64,000 nucleotides of DNA from positions 98,511 to 162,510 of the forward strand of contig SHXQ01000001.1 in NCBI GenBank assembly GCA_009693255.1, read 5' to 3'. The position numbers were made by a program, and so were the translations under genes. This DNA is from Methylotenera sp. (GTDB lineage Bacteria; Pseudomonadota; Gammaproteobacteria; Burkholderiales; Methylophilaceae). The notes beneath the pieces were generated by a model that had not been told where the DNA came from, made no database searches, and saw only the letters and a list, made by a program, of their open reading frames with translations. Shown here piece by piece: positions 1 to 11,376 of the stretch; position 1 is the first letter of the stretch, and every line of letters begins with the position of its first letter.

Positions 1-303
1 CCATTAACCGGCCGCGTACTTATTATTGATGATGTCATTTCTGCAGGCACGTCCGTTAGAGAGTCGGCGGCGCTTATTGCTGCTAATGGCGCCAGTGCTT
101 GCGGTGTAGCGATTGCGATTGATAGGCAGGAGAAAGGCTTGGGTGAACTGTCGGCCGTACAAGAAGTTATCAAGAACAACCAATTGCCAGTTTGTGCGAT
201 TGCAACCCTAAGCGATTTAATGAATTATTTACACACTCAACAAGATATGGCGAAAAATTTGGTGGCTGTTAGCACATATCGCCAACGGTACGGTGTCAAT
301 TAG
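1..303 (+). CDS. pyrE: Orotate phosphoribosyltransferase, C-terminal part (5' end outside window)
   Basis: The frame is open from base 1 and stops at TAG 301-303, leaving about 100 C-terminal residues. The PRPP-binding signature of type I phosphoribosyltransferases, VLIIDDVISAGTSVRES, stands near the start of the visible part. PyrE condenses orotate with PRPP to give OMP in de novo pyrimidine synthesis in the cytoplasm. The rest (IAIDRQEKG, then a helical tail) fits the PyrE C-terminus. The N-terminal half is not in the window, so length and start cannot be judged. A stem-loop follows within 60 bases of the stop. Confidence 0.93.
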   Translation, partial: PLTGRVLIIDDVISAGTSVRESAALIAANGASACGVAIAIDRQEKGLGELSAVQEVIKNNQLPVCAIATLSDLMNYLHTQQDMAKNLVAVSTYRQRYGVN

Positions 304-359
304 CAGTTAAAAAGGTGGTGTTGGGACGATGGAGGTTTTGCAGTACATTAATAGCATCG

Positions 360-386
360 GCGGTAACGCTCAGCATGCGTTACCGC
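360..386 (+). terminator. Stem-loop downstream of pyrE, possible terminator
   Basis: Ten-base perfect arms gcggtaacgc and gcgttaccgc flank a 7-nt loop. No clean T-run follows (agctagtcttgttt), so it could be a weak intrinsic terminator for pyrE or just a structured leader of the next gene. Confidence 0.4.
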
Positions 387-398
387 AGCTAGTCTTGT

Positions 399-1018
399 TT
401 GTGCTGGCATACGGCCATTTTGACTGCTGTTCTTTTCACGCTATGCAGACAGTGCCGGCATAGCGTGAAGTGGAAAGGCGACAAAGGCGTTACGCACTAT
501 GGCGATAGCGTTCCCGCGCAATATGCAAATCGTGAAAGTTGGGAAATGAGTAAACAAGGCATTACACTAAAACGTAATAAGCCGATGAATGTGCAAGATC
601 AAGCAATTGAGGCGGCTAAGCTGGCGCAAGATAAGAAAAGATAAAGCGCCTTGTAGGCGCCTTTGGCAGCGCCAATGAAATTGATTTGGCGCGTGGCCGC
701 AACTTGCAACTTGACCTAGATGAGATTGAAAGTTTACAGCTACAAACCAAAAATAATTTAAAGAAGCAGGCTGAAAATCAAAGCCACGCAAATAGCTATA
801 TTAAGAAGAATAAACCCATCCCAGCGGACCTAAGTGCGGAAATTAAAAACAATCAAGCTGAAGTTGCAAAGCAAGAACTACAAATCAATGCGCGTAAAGA
901 GACCTTGGAAAAGACCCGTAGCCATTTTAAGGAGGACAAAATTCGCTTCAATGTGCTTAAAAACAAGGCGAACCAAGTGAACACCTTAGCTGAAACACCA
1001 TCAAGCACTAAGCCGTAA
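399..1018 (+). pseudogene. Frameshifted DUF4124 domain protein
   Basis: Two ORFs in different frames make one recognisable protein. The first (TTG start at 399) carries a hydrophobic leader and the DUF4124 signature KWKGDKGVTHYGDSVP, and stops at 642-644. The second frame resumes upstream of 686 as NEIDLARGRNL and continues as a Lys/Gln-rich coiled coil to the stop at 1018. The DUF4124 family in betaproteobacteria has exactly this order: export signal, DUF4124, coiled coil. The leader also looks shifted, because a neighbouring frame reads YADSAGIA just before KWKGDKG. At least two indels are therefore needed to restore one frame. Its end overlaps the 3' end of gatB by 11 bp, convergently. Sequencing error at short runs is an alternative to real decay. 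Confidence 0.65.
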
Positions 1019-2456
1019 GTTTCTTCTTCAGTATGTCGTTGACTTGTGCTGGGTTGGCTTTACCTTTTGAGGCTTTCATGGCTTGACCAACTAGGGCATT
1101 AAAGGCTTTTTCTTTACCAGCTTTAAATTCTTCCACCATCGCCGCATTAGCCGCGAGGACTTCATCAATAATGGCTTCAATTGCAACGCTATCAGATTCT
1201 TGTTTTAGCCCTTTTGCCACAATAATACTATCTACATCGCCTTCAGCGCACCACATTGCCTCAAATACTTGTTTGGCCGCATTGTTCGAAATTGTCCCAT
1301 CGGCAATGCGTTTTAATAGTTGCGCAAGTTGTTGTGCGCTGATAGGCGAAGCATTGATATTTTTATCTTCGGTATTTAATTTAGCCGAGATGCTTCCCAT
1401 CACCCAGTTAGCCACTTGCTTAGGCCCGGCACCAGCATTGACTGTAGCCACAAAATAATCGGCTAAGTCACGTGAGGTGGTTAGGGCGTTAGCATCGTAA
1501 CTTGATAAGCCATACTGCACTTCTAGGCGTGCCTTCATGGCTTCTGGCAGTTCTGGCATAGCAGCACTGATTCGCGCTTTGTCCGCCTCAGTAATGATTA
1601 AAGGCAATAAATCTGGATCTGGAAAATAGCGGTAGTCATTAGCCTCTTCTTTGCTCCGCATGGCACGTGTTTCGCCGGTATCTGGGTTAAATAGAACGGT
1701 GGCCTGTTGAATTTTACCGCCATCTTCTAGCGTTTCAATTTGCCAGCGGGTTTCGTATTCGATGGCTTGCGTCATGAATTTGAATGAGTTGAGATTTTTA
1801 ATTTCTCGGCGTGTGCCTAGTGCTTCTGAACCTTTAGGGCGCACCGACACGTTGACATCGCATCGAAAACTGCCTTCTTGCATGTTGCCGTCGCAAATAC
1901 CTATCCATTGTACGAGCTCATGTAGTTTTTTTGCGTAAGCCACGGCCTCGGCGGCAGAACGCATATCAGGCTCGGTGACGATTTCAAGCAATGGCGTACC
2001 CGCTCGATTAAGGTCTATGCCGCTCATGCCTTCAACGGCGCCATGTACAGATTTACCCGCATCTTCTTCTAAATGCGCACGCGTAATGTTGACTACTTTT
2101 TCATAAGCCGCGAGTTTGCCTTGTGCGGGCACTTGTATGCTCACCGCACCCTTACCGACCACAGGGAGTTCAAATTGACTAATTTGGTAGCCTTTGGGTA
2201 AGTCTGGATAGAAATAATTTTTACGGGCAAATACTGAGCGTGGCGCAATTTCAGCATTAATCGCTAGACCAAATTTAATGGCACAATGTACGGCTTGCTT
2301 GTTGAGTACTGGCAATACGCCAGGCAAGGCAAGGCTCACCTCACAAGCTTGGGTGTTAGGCTCTGCACCATACCTGACTGAAGCGCCTGAAAAAATCTTA
2401 GTATTTGTTTGCAGTTGGGTGTGCGTTTCTAACCCAATAACGACTTCCCATTCCAT
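1008..2456 (-). CDS. gatB: Asp-tRNA(Asn)/Glu-tRNA(Gln) amidotransferase subunit B
   Basis: This 482-residue protein begins [17 protein letters not shown], the typical GatB opening, and contains [16 protein letters not shown] and a C-terminal YqeY-like helical domain from about residue 330. GatB binds the misacylated tRNA and activates its side chain for amidation with ammonia from GatA, so the cell can make Gln-tRNA and/or Asn-tRNA indirectly. Its ATG shares one base with the gatA stop (TAATG), which implies translational coupling in a gatC-gatA-gatB operon. Length is normal for the family. Confidence 0.97.
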   Translation of the reverse strand: MEWEVVIGLETHTQLQTNTKIFSGASVRYGAEPNTQACEVSLALPGVLPVLNKQAVHCAIKFGLAINAEIAPRSVFARKNYFYPDLPKGYQISQFELPVVGKGAVSIQVPAQGKLAAYEKVVNITRAHLEEDAGKSVHGAVEGMSGIDLNRAGTPLLEIVTEPDMRSAAEAVAYAKKLHELVQWIGICDGNMQEGSFRCDVNVSVRPKGSEALGTRREIKNLNSFKFMTQAIEYETRWQIETLEDGGKIQQATVLFNPDTGETRAMRSKEEANDYRYFPDPDLLPLIITEADKARISAAMPELPEAMKARLEVQYGLSSYDANALTTSRDLADYFVATVNAGAGPKQVANWVMGSISAKLNTEDKNINASPISAQQLAQLLKRIADGTISNNAAKQVFEAMWCAEGDVDSIIVAKGLKQESDSVAIEAIIDEVLAANAAMVEEFKAGKEKAFNALVGQAMKASKGKANPAQVNDILKKKLTA

Positions 2457-3955
2457 TATGTTATTCCTTCAGGCATATTCAAATTTGGTGCTTGCGTATG
2501 CCAATCTGTCACTTGTTGATATTGGTGCGCTACGTTCAGCATGCGTGCTTCATCAAAATAATTACCGATAATTTGCAAGCCTACCGGCAATGTTTTGCCA
2601 TCAACACTTTGAGAAAAACCGGCCGGTACACTCATGCCTGGTAAGCCTGCCAAATTGGTTGAGATGGTATAAATATCTTGTAAATACATGGCAACAGGAT
2701 CATCTACTTTTTCACCGGCTTTAAAGGCGGTTGATGGTGCGGCTGGACCCATAATCACATCACATTGTTTAAATGCTTCAACAAAGTCTTGGGCAATTAA
2801 ACGGCGAATTTGTTGTGCTTTTAAATAGTAGGCGTCGTAATAGCCGGCACTTAAGACATAAGTACCAATTAGGATTCGGCGTTTAACTTCAGCACCAAAG
2901 CCTTCAGCACGGCTCTTGCAATACATGTCCATTAAATCGGTATATTCGGCAGCTCGGTGACCATAGCGAACGCCGTCATAGCGCGATAAATTACTAGAAG
3001 CTTCTGCGGGTGCTAATACGTAGTACACGGGAATGGATAAGCCGGTATTGGGTAGTGATATTTCTATAATTTCAGCGCCGAGTTTTTTGTATTCGGCAAT
3101 GGCGTTTTCAATGACTTTACCCACGTCGGCATCTAGGCCTTCGGCAAAAAATTCTTTAGGTAAGCCAATTCTTAGGCCACGCAGTGGCTGATGCAAAGCA
3201 CTGCTGTAATCTTCTTTTTCGCGATTTAAGCTAGTAGAATCGCGTTCATCAAAACCTGCCATGACATTCATCATTAAAGCGCAGTCTTCAGCGCTTTTGG
3301 CCATCGGTCCGGCTTGGTCTAGTGAGGAAGCAAAAGCAATCATGCCAAAACGAGAAACCACGCCGTAAGTTGGTTTTAAGCCAGTAAATCCGCATAATGA
3401 AGCGGGTTGACGAATGGAGCCGCCAGTATCCGTACCCGTTGCCGCCGCACAAAGTCGTGCTGCCACTGCCGCAGCGCTGCCGCCACTACTACCACCAGGC
3501 ACACGGTCAAAACTCCAGGGATTTTTTACGCCGCCAAAGTAGCTGGTTTCATTGGATGAGCCCATCGCAAATTCATCCATATTGGTTTTGCCCAAATTGA
3601 CTGCGCCGGCAGCATCGAAGAGCGTAATGACGTGGGCGTCATAAGGCGCGATGAAATTGGCCAGCATTTTAGAGCCGCAAGTGGTCTGCCAGCCTTTGGC
3701 ACAAAAAATATCTTTTTGTGCAATCGGTATGCCAGTGAGTGGCGCTGCGTTGCCTGCGGCAATGCGAGCATCAGCGGCTTTTGCTTGCGCCAGCGTTTTA
3801 CCTTCATCTAAAGCAATATAGGCGTTGATGCTGGGGTTGTATTGTTGGATACGATGCAAAAACATTTGCGTGAGTTCAACGCTAGAAATTTTTTTGCTTT
3901 GGAGCAGGTCTCCAAATTGCTTTAAACTAAGGTTGGTTAAGTGGCTATTCGACAT
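2456..3955 (-). CDS. gatA: Asp-tRNA(Asn)/Glu-tRNA(Gln) amidotransferase subunit A
   Basis: This 499-residue protein is an amidase-signature enzyme that hydrolyses glutamine and channels ammonia to GatB. The catalytic triad can be placed by the family motifs: Lys81 in PIAQKDIF, Ser156 in [10 protein letters not shown] and the nucleophile Ser180 in [12 protein letters not shown]. It is the second gene of gatCAB. Two bases separate it from gatC and its stop overlaps the gatB start. Nothing is missing. Confidence 0.97.
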   Translation of the reverse strand: MSNSHLTNLSLKQFGDLLQSKKISSVELTQMFLHRIQQYNPSINAYIALDEGKTLAQAKAADARIAAGNAAPLTGIPIAQKDIFCAKGWQTTCGSKMLANFIAPYDAHVITLFDAAGAVNLGKTNMDEFAMGSSNETSYFGGVKNPWSFDRVPGGSSGGSAAAVAARLCAAATGTDTGGSIRQPASLCGFTGLKPTYGVVSRFGMIAFASSLDQAGPMAKSAEDCALMMNVMAGFDERDSTSLNREKEDYSSALHQPLRGLRIGLPKEFFAEGLDADVGKVIENAIAEYKKLGAEIIEISLPNTGLSIPVYYVLAPAEASSNLSRYDGVRYGHRAAEYTDLMDMYCKSRAEGFGAEVKRRILIGTYVLSAGYYDAYYLKAQQIRRLIAQDFVEAFKQCDVIMGPAAPSTAFKAGEKVDDPVAMYLQDIYTISTNLAGLPGMSVPAGFSQSVDGKTLPVGLQIIGNYFDEARMLNVAHQYQQVTDWHTQAPNLNMPEGIT

Positions 3956-3957
3956 AA

Positions 3958-4272
3958 TTATTCGATTACTTTAGGAACAAGATAGAGGCCGTCTGCGATT
4001 GCCTGTTGCGTGGAGTGATTACCGAGTAAGGGCGCATTTTTTTGAAATTCGTCGCGCTGATTGGTTTTAGTCACCACGTCATCACGCAAACGCTGGCTTA
4101 ATTCTTGCGAGTGCGACATGGGGACGATGCCGGTAGTGTCGACCGCCTGCATTTGTTCTATCAAGCCCAAAATGCCAGTCAGCTTAATGAGTGTGGCATT
4201 AACGTCGGTATCACTAATCTCAATGCGCGCTAGATGTGCGACTTTTTTAATATCTTCAATGCTTAATGCCAT
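3958..4272 (-). CDS. gatC: Asp-tRNA(Asn)/Glu-tRNA(Gln) amidotransferase subunit C
   Basis: This 104-residue protein starts [17 protein letters not shown] and contains [16 protein letters not shown], both typical of GatC. GatC is the small subunit that wraps around the GatA-GatB interface and stabilises the complex. It is the first gene of the operon. The 259 bases between it and mreB must hold two divergent promoters, but no -35/-10 pair there is convincing enough to annotate. Confidence 0.95.
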   Translation of the reverse strand: MALSIEDIKKVAHLARIEISDTDVNATLIKLTGILGLIEQMQAVDTTGIVPMSHSQELSQRLRDDVVTKTNQRDEFQKNAPLLGNHSTQQAIADGLYLVPKVIE

Positions 4273-4417
4273 GCTTCAATGATCCGAAATTTAAATGGAG
4301 CGACCGATAGCCGAACCTTAGTTTATGGTTTTGTTTTGCAGTGTGTAACTTTTGCCTTGCTTTGCGCCCCATTGTTTATAGTGGTTTATTTGCAATTAAG
4401 TTTAAATCACATCTTAA

Positions 4418-5575
<1,158 letters not shown>

Positions 5576-5630
5576 GCGGCGCTTAAATTTCGCTAGATTT
5601 TAGGGGAAATTTTAAGTGTAAGGGTAGTTC

Positions 5631-5658
5631 AATTTAGGCCGTGTATGCGGCCTAAATT
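5631..5658 (+). terminator. Stem-loop between mreB and mreC
   Basis: Perfect 11-base arms aatttaggccg and cggcctaaatt surround a 6-nt loop, followed by ttcttgat. The T-tract is poor, so this may be a partial terminator or attenuator lowering mreCD expression relative to mreB, or an mRNA 3'-end stabiliser. Confidence 0.5.
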
Positions 5659-5782
5659 TCTTGATAAACGCTTAAGTCAAATGCACTATTGGGCTGTAGA
5701 TTACCATTTAAAATCTATATTTTATGCAATAAAACTTCAGGGTATCTTTGATCAATCACAGATATTGAGCCTAGCTTAACTA

Positions 5783-6790
5783 ATGGCACGCCGTTTTAAT
5801 AACAGAATTGAGCAGCAAGCCCCGGCATTTTTTGTGCGTGGCCCTAGTGCATTTGCACGCCTAGCTTTTTTCTCCGCCTTATCGCTAGTCTTGATGGTAG
5901 CTGACTCGCGTTTGCAATATTTGACTAGTGTGCGCCAAAGCTTGCAAACGCTATTGCATCCGCTACAGCTCTTAGCAAACACGCCATCACAACTTTATCG
6001 TGACGCGGGGGAGTATTTTTCAGCGCATGATTACCTGTTAAAAGAAAATCGCCAGCTAAAGCAGTCCGTGCTCAAGCAAGATATCGAGCTACAAAAACTC
6101 AACACCCTTGCGCTAGAAAATGAGCATCTTCGCCAGTTGCTACAGGCCAATAAAAGCATGGCGAGAAGTAGCGTGGCGGCAGAAATTATGCATGTAGGGC
6201 GAGATCTATTCAGCAGAAAAGTGATGATCAATCGTGGAGAAACGCACAAAATTAATGCGGGTGAAGCGGTGGTAGATGCCGCGGGCGTGATTGGTCAAGT
6301 AACGCGCACTTATCCATTAAGCAGTGAAGTGACGCTTATTACGGATAAGTCTTTGGCTATTCCGATACAAATAGAGCGCAACGGTTTACGTGCCATTGCT
6401 TTTGGACATGGGCGTGATAGCACCTTAGATTTGCCTTATTTGCCAGCAAATGTCGATATCAAACGCGGCGATCGATTGGTTACTTCTGGTATTGATGGTG
6501 TTTATCCTACAGGTCTTGCTGTTGCCACTGTTTCACAAATTGTGGTTACCCCGGACTCACCTTTCGCACGTATCGTTTGCATCCCTACTGGTGGCGTGGA
6601 AAACCATAGGCAAGTGCTTGTGGTTAGCATTCCCCATCTAGCGGAGTTAGCTGAAAGCCAGTCTGTTACACAGCAAGAGTCAAAATCAACAGATACTAAA
6701 TCAGCAGTAAAAATACTGCCGGTAAAAGTTCAGAAAAAGCCAACAGCAGCGCTGTCAGGTAATGCGGGTAAACGCCATGCAGCCGAATAA
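5783..6790 (+). CDS. mreC: Rod shape-determining protein MreC
   Basis: The protein has 335 residues: a short cytoplasmic N-terminus, one membrane helix at about 25-43 (LAFFSALSLVLMVADS), a coiled coil at about 70-115 (KENRQLKQSVLKQDIELQKLN) and a periplasmic beta-domain with AAGVIGQVTRTYPLSSEVTLITD, typical of MreC. It is a periplasmic scaffold that joins MreB to the PBP2-RodA synthase. The Lys/Thr/Ser-rich tail after about residue 285 is low complexity. Its 3' end overlaps mreD. Confidence 0.95.
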   Translation: MARRFNNRIEQQAPAFFVRGPSAFARLAFFSALSLVLMVADSRLQYLTSVRQSLQTLLHPLQLLANTPSQLYRDAGEYFSAHDYLLKENRQLKQSVLKQDIELQKLNTLALENEHLRQLLQANKSMARSSVAAEIMHVGRDLFSRKVMINRGETHKINAGEAVVDAAGVIGQVTRTYPLSSEVTLITDKSLAIPIQIERNGLRAIAFGHGRDSTLDLPYLPANVDIKRGDRLVTSGIDGVYPTGLAVATVSQIVVTPDSPFARIVCIPTGGVENHRQVLVVSIPHLAELAESQSVTQQESKSTDTKSAVKILPVKVQKKPTAALSGNAGKRHAAE

Positions 6791-7256
6791 GCTTCAATCT
6801 ATTTATCTCTCGATCGCCTTGGCTTTTATTTGCTTACTCTTGCCATGGTCAGGATTTTCATTAACCGTGCGTCCTGATTTCATGTTGCTCGTCATCATAT
6901 TTTGGCTGATTCGTGCGCCTAATCTATGTAATGTAGGAACGGCATGGTTTGTTGGTTTGCTGGTAGATTTAGCAACAGGGGGTATTTTTGGTCAATATGC
7001 CTTGGCGTACACGGTTACCGCTTTTTTTTCGACAAGTTACCAAAGACGCTTAGTGCTATATAGCGAGATACAGCAATTATTTTATGTGGGTTTACTCTTA
7101 ATCATTTCGCAAATAATCTTGCTCATCATTAAAACCTTTTCGGGTGGGCAATTTATAGGCTGGATATACTTTTTACCCAGTATTACTGGCGTTTTGTTAT
7201 GGTTTTTGGCGGTCTTGTTTGGTTTAGATATTGGTGCGCGTGCGCGTGATGATTAA
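6777..7256 (+). CDS. mreD: Rod shape-determining protein MreD
   Basis: ATG 6777 (MQPNKLQSIYLSIALAF) is preferred to the upstream track start because it gives 159 residues, near the family norm, and a 14-bp overlap with mreC. The protein is almost entirely hydrophobic, with about five membrane helices and the conserved stretch FVGLLVDLATGGIFGQYAL. MreD is an inner-membrane elongasome partner of MreC. Confidence 0.93.
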   Translation: MQPNKLQSIYLSIALAFICLLLPWSGFSLTVRPDFMLLVIIFWLIRAPNLCNVGTAWFVGLLVDLATGGIFGQYALAYTVTAFFSTSYQRRLVLYSEIQQLFYVGLLLIISQIILLIIKTFSGGQFIGWIYFLPSITGVLLWFLAVLFGLDIGARARDD

Positions 7257-7310
7257 TCGCGCTTTTTATCAAAATGGTGCACCTAAAGTCATCCTGCTTG
7301 GTATTTAAGT

Positions 7311-9260
7311 ATGCGTCCTGAACTTAAAAATTTCCAGCATGAGCAGCATTACTTTAGGCTGAGATTAAGCTTTACGGGCTTTGTTGTGTTGGGTCTGTTT
7401 AGCGTATTAGCTTTTCGATTTTCCTACTTGCAAATTAAACAATACGTGCACTATCAAACGCTGGCGGAAAATAATCGCATTTCACTGGTCCCCGTTGTGG
7501 CTAATCGCGGGCTAATACTGGATAAAAATGGGGTCGTCTTAGCGCACAATTTTTTTGTCTATACCTTAGAAATTACCCCAGCAAAAGTTGACGATCTTGA
7601 AGCTACCATTGCCAAGGTTAGTAAACTAGTTGAAATTAGTAAGCTCGATAGAAAGCGCTTTAATAAGTTGCGTGGTGAAAGCCGTAACTTTGAAAGCATC
7701 CCCATCCGTACGCATCTTAACGAAATTGAAGCGGCCAGCTTTGCCGTTAATCATTACCGTTTTCCGGGCGTGGAAATAAGGTCTAGATTATTTAGACATT
7801 ACCCTTTAGGCAAGCTAGGCGCGCATATGGTGGGTTACATTGGACGCATCAATGACAATGATTTACTTAACCTTGAAAAAGCGGGCGATTTGTCTAATTA
7901 CAAGGGTTCAGACCATGTCGGGAAAAGTGGCGTTGAGCAGTTTTATGAACGCCAATTACACGGCACTACAGGCTTTCAACAGGTGGAAGTTGATGCCGAT
8001 GGTAGTGCAGTTCGCGTGATCAGTAGCACCCCACCGGTGCCTGGTAGCAATCTTACCTTATCGATAGACAGTAAATTACAAGAAATTGCTGAGACCGCTT
8101 TCGGTGATAGGCGTGGCGCACTTGTCGCCATTAATCCTAAAACGGGTGAAGTATTAAGTTACGTCAGCCAACCTACCTTTGATCCAAATTTGTTTGTGGA
8201 TGGCATTGATGTGGATAACTGGAAATCACTCAATGATTCACTAGACAAGCCCTTAGTGAATCGCCCGGTGCGTGGTATTTATCCACCCGGCTCTACTTTT
8301 AAACCATTTGTTGCTATGGCGGGGCTAGAAAATGGTAGGCGTACGCCACCATTTTCGATTCATGATCCAGGTTACTTTACTTTAGGCAATAGTAGTCATC
8401 ACTATCGAGATTGGAAGCCTGGTGGTCATGGCTCCGTGGATATGCAGCGGGCTATTACCGTTTCATGTGACACTTTTTTTTACGGCTTGGCACTCGATCT
8501 GGGTGTGGAAAAATTAACTGGATTTGTCCGCAATTTTGGCTTTGGTGAGAAGTCTGGGGTCGATATTCAAGGTGAAAATGGCGGACTGTTGCCGACCCCA
8601 GAGTGGAAAATGCGCCGTTACAAGCAGCCTTGGTATCAAGGTGAAACGGTGATTATCGGTATTGGGCAGGGATATACCTTGGTCACGCCATTTCAATTGG
8701 CGCAAGCCACGGCGACACTAGCCAATAATGGCGTTGCGATGAAACCACACTTAGTGATGAGAATTCAAGAGGCGATTACCGGAGAAAGCCGGCGCATTGC
8801 ACCAATAGTGAAAAATAAAATAGCGCTCAAGCCAGAAAATATCGCCATAGTGAGGCAGGGCATGATAGATGTCACATTACCAGGGGGAACGGCTGCAAGC
8901 GTGGGGGCAAATGCGGCTTATAGTATTGCCGCAAAAACAGGGACAGCCCAAGTGATTGGGATTAAACAGAATGCAAAATACGATATTAGTAGTATCAATG
9001 AACGGCATCGTGATCATGCGCTATTTATTGCTTACGCACCGGCAGACAACCCAAGCATTGCGCTAGCGGTTATTGTTGAAAATGGCGGTCATGGCGGTTC
9101 GGCTGCGGGACCGATTGCTAGAAAGGTGATGGATTATTATCTATTGGGTCAATCGCCTGCTACTGAACCGACAAAAGAGACTAAGAGCCCTCCGGTCGTG
9201 CATGCCGGACAAAACATAAAGACGCTACAAGCGGCGCCTGAAGAGGAATTGCATGATTAG
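7311..9260 (+). CDS. mrdA: Penicillin-binding protein 2 (peptidoglycan transpeptidase)
   Basis: This 649-residue class B PBP has an N-terminal membrane helix at about 20-40, a dimerisation/pedestal region (VANRGLILDKNG), and a transpeptidase domain with the three active-site motifs: S328-T-F-K331 in PPGSTFKPF, S385-C-D in TVSCDTFFY, and K542-T-G in AAKTGTAQV. It crosslinks lateral-wall peptidoglycan with RodA as glycosyltransferase partner. An 8-bp overlap with rodA suggests coupled translation and near-equal amounts. Confidence 0.97.
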   Translation: MRPELKNFQHEQHYFRLRLSFTGFVVLGLFSVLAFRFSYLQIKQYVHYQTLAENNRISLVPVVANRGLILDKNGVVLAHNFFVYTLEITPAKVDDLEATIAKVSKLVEISKLDRKRFNKLRGESRNFESIPIRTHLNEIEAASFAVNHYRFPGVEIRSRLFRHYPLGKLGAHMVGYIGRINDNDLLNLEKAGDLSNYKGSDHVGKSGVEQFYERQLHGTTGFQQVEVDADGSAVRVISSTPPVPGSNLTLSIDSKLQEIAETAFGDRRGALVAINPKTGEVLSYVSQPTFDPNLFVDGIDVDNWKSLNDSLDKPLVNRPVRGIYPPGSTFKPFVAMAGLENGRRTPPFSIHDPGYFTLGNSSHHYRDWKPGGHGSVDMQRAITVSCDTFFYGLALDLGVEKLTGFVRNFGFGEKSGVDIQGENGGLLPTPEWKMRRYKQPWYQGETVIIGIGQGYTLVTPFQLAQATATLANNGVAMKPHLVMRIQEAITGESRRIAPIVKNKIALKPENIAIVRQGMIDVTLPGGTAASVGANAAYSIAAKTGTAQVIGIKQNAKYDISSINERHRDHALFIAYAPADNPSIALAVIVENGGHGGSAAGPIARKVMDYYLLGQSPATEPTKETKSPPVVHAGQNIKTLQAAPEEELHD

Positions 9261-10347
9261 TCAATTATTAGAGAAATTTATTAAACACATCGATTCATTT
9301 TTAATGACGTGTTTATTTTTCGCCTTGATGACAGGTCTATTTGTGCTGTATAGCGCATCTGGGCAAGATATTTCACGGGTTTATGCGCAAGGCGTTAACA
9401 TTATTGTAGCCTTAAGTTTTATGTGGGTAGCGGCCAATATTGCGCCACATCAACTAGAGCGCATTGCCCTGCCGATTTATGTATTAGCCGTTTTTCTCTT
9501 AATCGCTGTGGAATTGTTTGGTTCCATTAGCCACGGTGCGCAGCGTTGGCTTAATTTAGGCTTCACTAAAATACAGCCTTCTGAAGTGATGCGTATTGCT
9601 ATGCCAATGATGCTTGCTTGGTATTTCTCTAAACAGGAAAGTAAGCCCATGATGCGAAACTTTGTGATCGCTGGCTTATTTTTATTTGTACCGGTTGCTT
9701 TAATTATGAAACAACCTGATTTAGGGACCTCATTACTGATCACGGCTTCTGGATTTTATGTATTATTTTTAGCCGGCTTAAGCTGGCGCTTGTTGGTTGG
9801 TGGTGTGGTGCTATTTGGAGCATCTATGCCAATACTATGGTCTATGATGCACGATTATCAGCGTCGTCGTATTGAGATTTTATTTGATCCTAGCCAAGAT
9901 CCACTGGGTTCTGGCTACCATACCATACAAGCCATTATTGCCATTGGCTCTGGTGGCGCAGTTGGTAAGGGGTGGTTAAATGGCACGCAAGCACAATTAG
10001 ACTTTATTCCTGAGCGTACGACGGATTTTATTTTTGCGGTGTTTAGCGAGGAATTTGGACTATTGGGCGATTTACTGCTACTTGGGCTTTTTACCTTAAT
10101 TATTTTTCGTGGCCTAGTCATTGCTGCACAGGCGCAAAGTACCTTTGGTCGATTGTTGGCCGGTAGCATCTCGCTCACCTTTTTCACCTATGCCTTTGTC
10201 AACATGGGCATGGTCAGCGGCATTTTGCCTGTTGTCGGCGTGCCATTGCCCTTGATAAGCTATGGCGGCACCTCTATGGTAATGCTATGTTTAAGTTTGG
10301 GTATTTTGATGAGCATACAAACCCATAAAAAGCTGGTAGCCACTTAA
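9253..10347 (+). CDS. rodA: RodA, SEDS-family peptidoglycan glycosyltransferase
   Basis: The protein has 364 residues and about ten membrane helices. SEDS hallmarks are visible: QPSEVMRIAMPMMLAWYF, MKQPDLGTSLLI, DFIPERTTDFIFAVFSEEFG and a C-terminal GVPLPLISYGGTSM. RodA polymerises glycan strands from lipid II during elongation. It overlaps mrdA by 8 bp and ends as TAATG at the possible rlpA start. Confidence 0.97.
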   Translation: MISQLLEKFIKHIDSFLMTCLFFALMTGLFVLYSASGQDISRVYAQGVNIIVALSFMWVAANIAPHQLERIALPIYVLAVFLLIAVELFGSISHGAQRWLNLGFTKIQPSEVMRIAMPMMLAWYFSKQESKPMMRNFVIAGLFLFVPVALIMKQPDLGTSLLITASGFYVLFLAGLSWRLLVGGVVLFGASMPILWSMMHDYQRRRIEILFDPSQDPLGSGYHTIQAIIAIGSGGAVGKGWLNGTQAQLDFIPERTTDFIFAVFSEEFGLLGDLLLLGLFTLIIFRGLVIAAQAQSTFGRLLAGSISLTFFTYAFVNMGMVSGILPVVGVPLPLISYGGTSMVMLCLSLGILMSIQTHKKLVAT

Positions 10348-11354
10348 TGACAAATTTACCAATGATGGCGATGAAAAAAATAGCGCTAATTATTAGCATC
10401 AGCTTGTTGGCGGCTTGTGCGGGAAATTCTTTTTACACGCCTGCTGTCAAAGTACCCCCCGCAAGTAGTAGCTCAACACCATCAAGCAAAGACGGCGTTG
10501 GCACAAAACCGGGGGCGGGCGGCTATTATTTAGATGATGGTCCTGGCGAAAGTTCCCCCGCTAATATTGATAGCATCCCCAATGCCATATTAAAAACAGA
10601 GCAACCCTCTACCCGCGCCAACAAACCCTATATGGCCTTAGGTCAGCAATATACGCCCATGACTAGCTATGCCCCCTACAAAAAACAGGGGGTGGCTTCT
10701 TGGTATGGCAAGCGCTATCACGGCAAAAAAACCTCGATTGGTGAAATCTATAACATGTATGCTATGTCTGCCGCGCACACAACATTGCCCATTCCAAGTT
10801 ATGCTAAGGTGACAAACCCAGCTAATGGTCGATTTGTCATCGTACGCATCAACGACAGAGGCCCGTTCAAGGGAGGGCGTTTGATTGACTTGTCCTACGT
10901 GGCCGCTTACCAATTGCGTTTAGTTGATACTGGTAGTGGCTTGGTTGAGGTGGAGACCATAGACACCAGCGCCGAAGCGATGCGGGCAGCGGCATTGTTG
11001 GCTAATGCGACTCAGGAGAATGTAGCGCCAGTCGTTCAAGCTCTGCCGACTGAGCTAGCAACGACTGCCACGCCCGCGAAAACAACTACTGCCCTTTCAG
11101 CAACGGCTATTGAGGCCGCAGGCACGCCGTATTATTTACAAGTGGGTGCTTTTAAAAATAAAATTTATGGCGATATTTTACAGAAAAGAATTCAAGATTT
11201 AGGTGTCGTTGAAAATGTAAGCGTTGCTAACGTGTATAATAACGGCTTATACCGCGTAAAGCTTGGGCCTTATGCAAGCAAAGAGGAGGCCGAAAGCTCA
11301 GCCGCTAAAATTCGCAGTCAATTAGGCGTGACGGCACTCGTTACTAATCATTAA
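10347..11354 (+). CDS. rlpA: RlpA-family septal ring lytic transglycosylase, lipoprotein
   Basis: The ORF opens at ATG 10347, overlapping the rodA stop. ATG 10371 (MKKIALIISISLLAAC) gives a tidier lipoprotein signal with the lipobox LLAAC and may be the true start. A low-complexity linker follows. A double-psi beta-barrel domain runs from GVASWYGKRYHGKKT to VRINDRGPF and retains the Asp of NDRGPF. A linker rich in Ala and Thr leads to a C-terminal SPOR domain (YYLQVGAFKNK). RlpA proteins cleave glycan strands lacking stem peptides at the septum, and SPOR binds such denuded glycan. Its place after rodA and before dacA is conserved. Confidence 0.92.
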   Translation: MTNLPMMAMKKIALIISISLLAACAGNSFYTPAVKVPPASSSSTPSSKDGVGTKPGAGGYYLDDGPGESSPANIDSIPNAILKTEQPSTRANKPYMALGQQYTPMTSYAPYKKQGVASWYGKRYHGKKTSIGEIYNMYAMSAAHTTLPIPSYAKVTNPANGRFVIVRINDRGPFKGGRLIDLSYVAAYQLRLVDTGSGLVEVETIDTSAEAMRAAALLANATQENVAPVVQALPTELATTATPAKTTTALSATAIEAAGTPYYLQVGAFKNKIYGDILQKRIQDLGVVENVSVANVYNNGLYRVKLGPYASKEEAESSAAKIRSQLGVTALVTNH

Positions 11355-11376
11355 ATCACACTCGACACCACTCACC

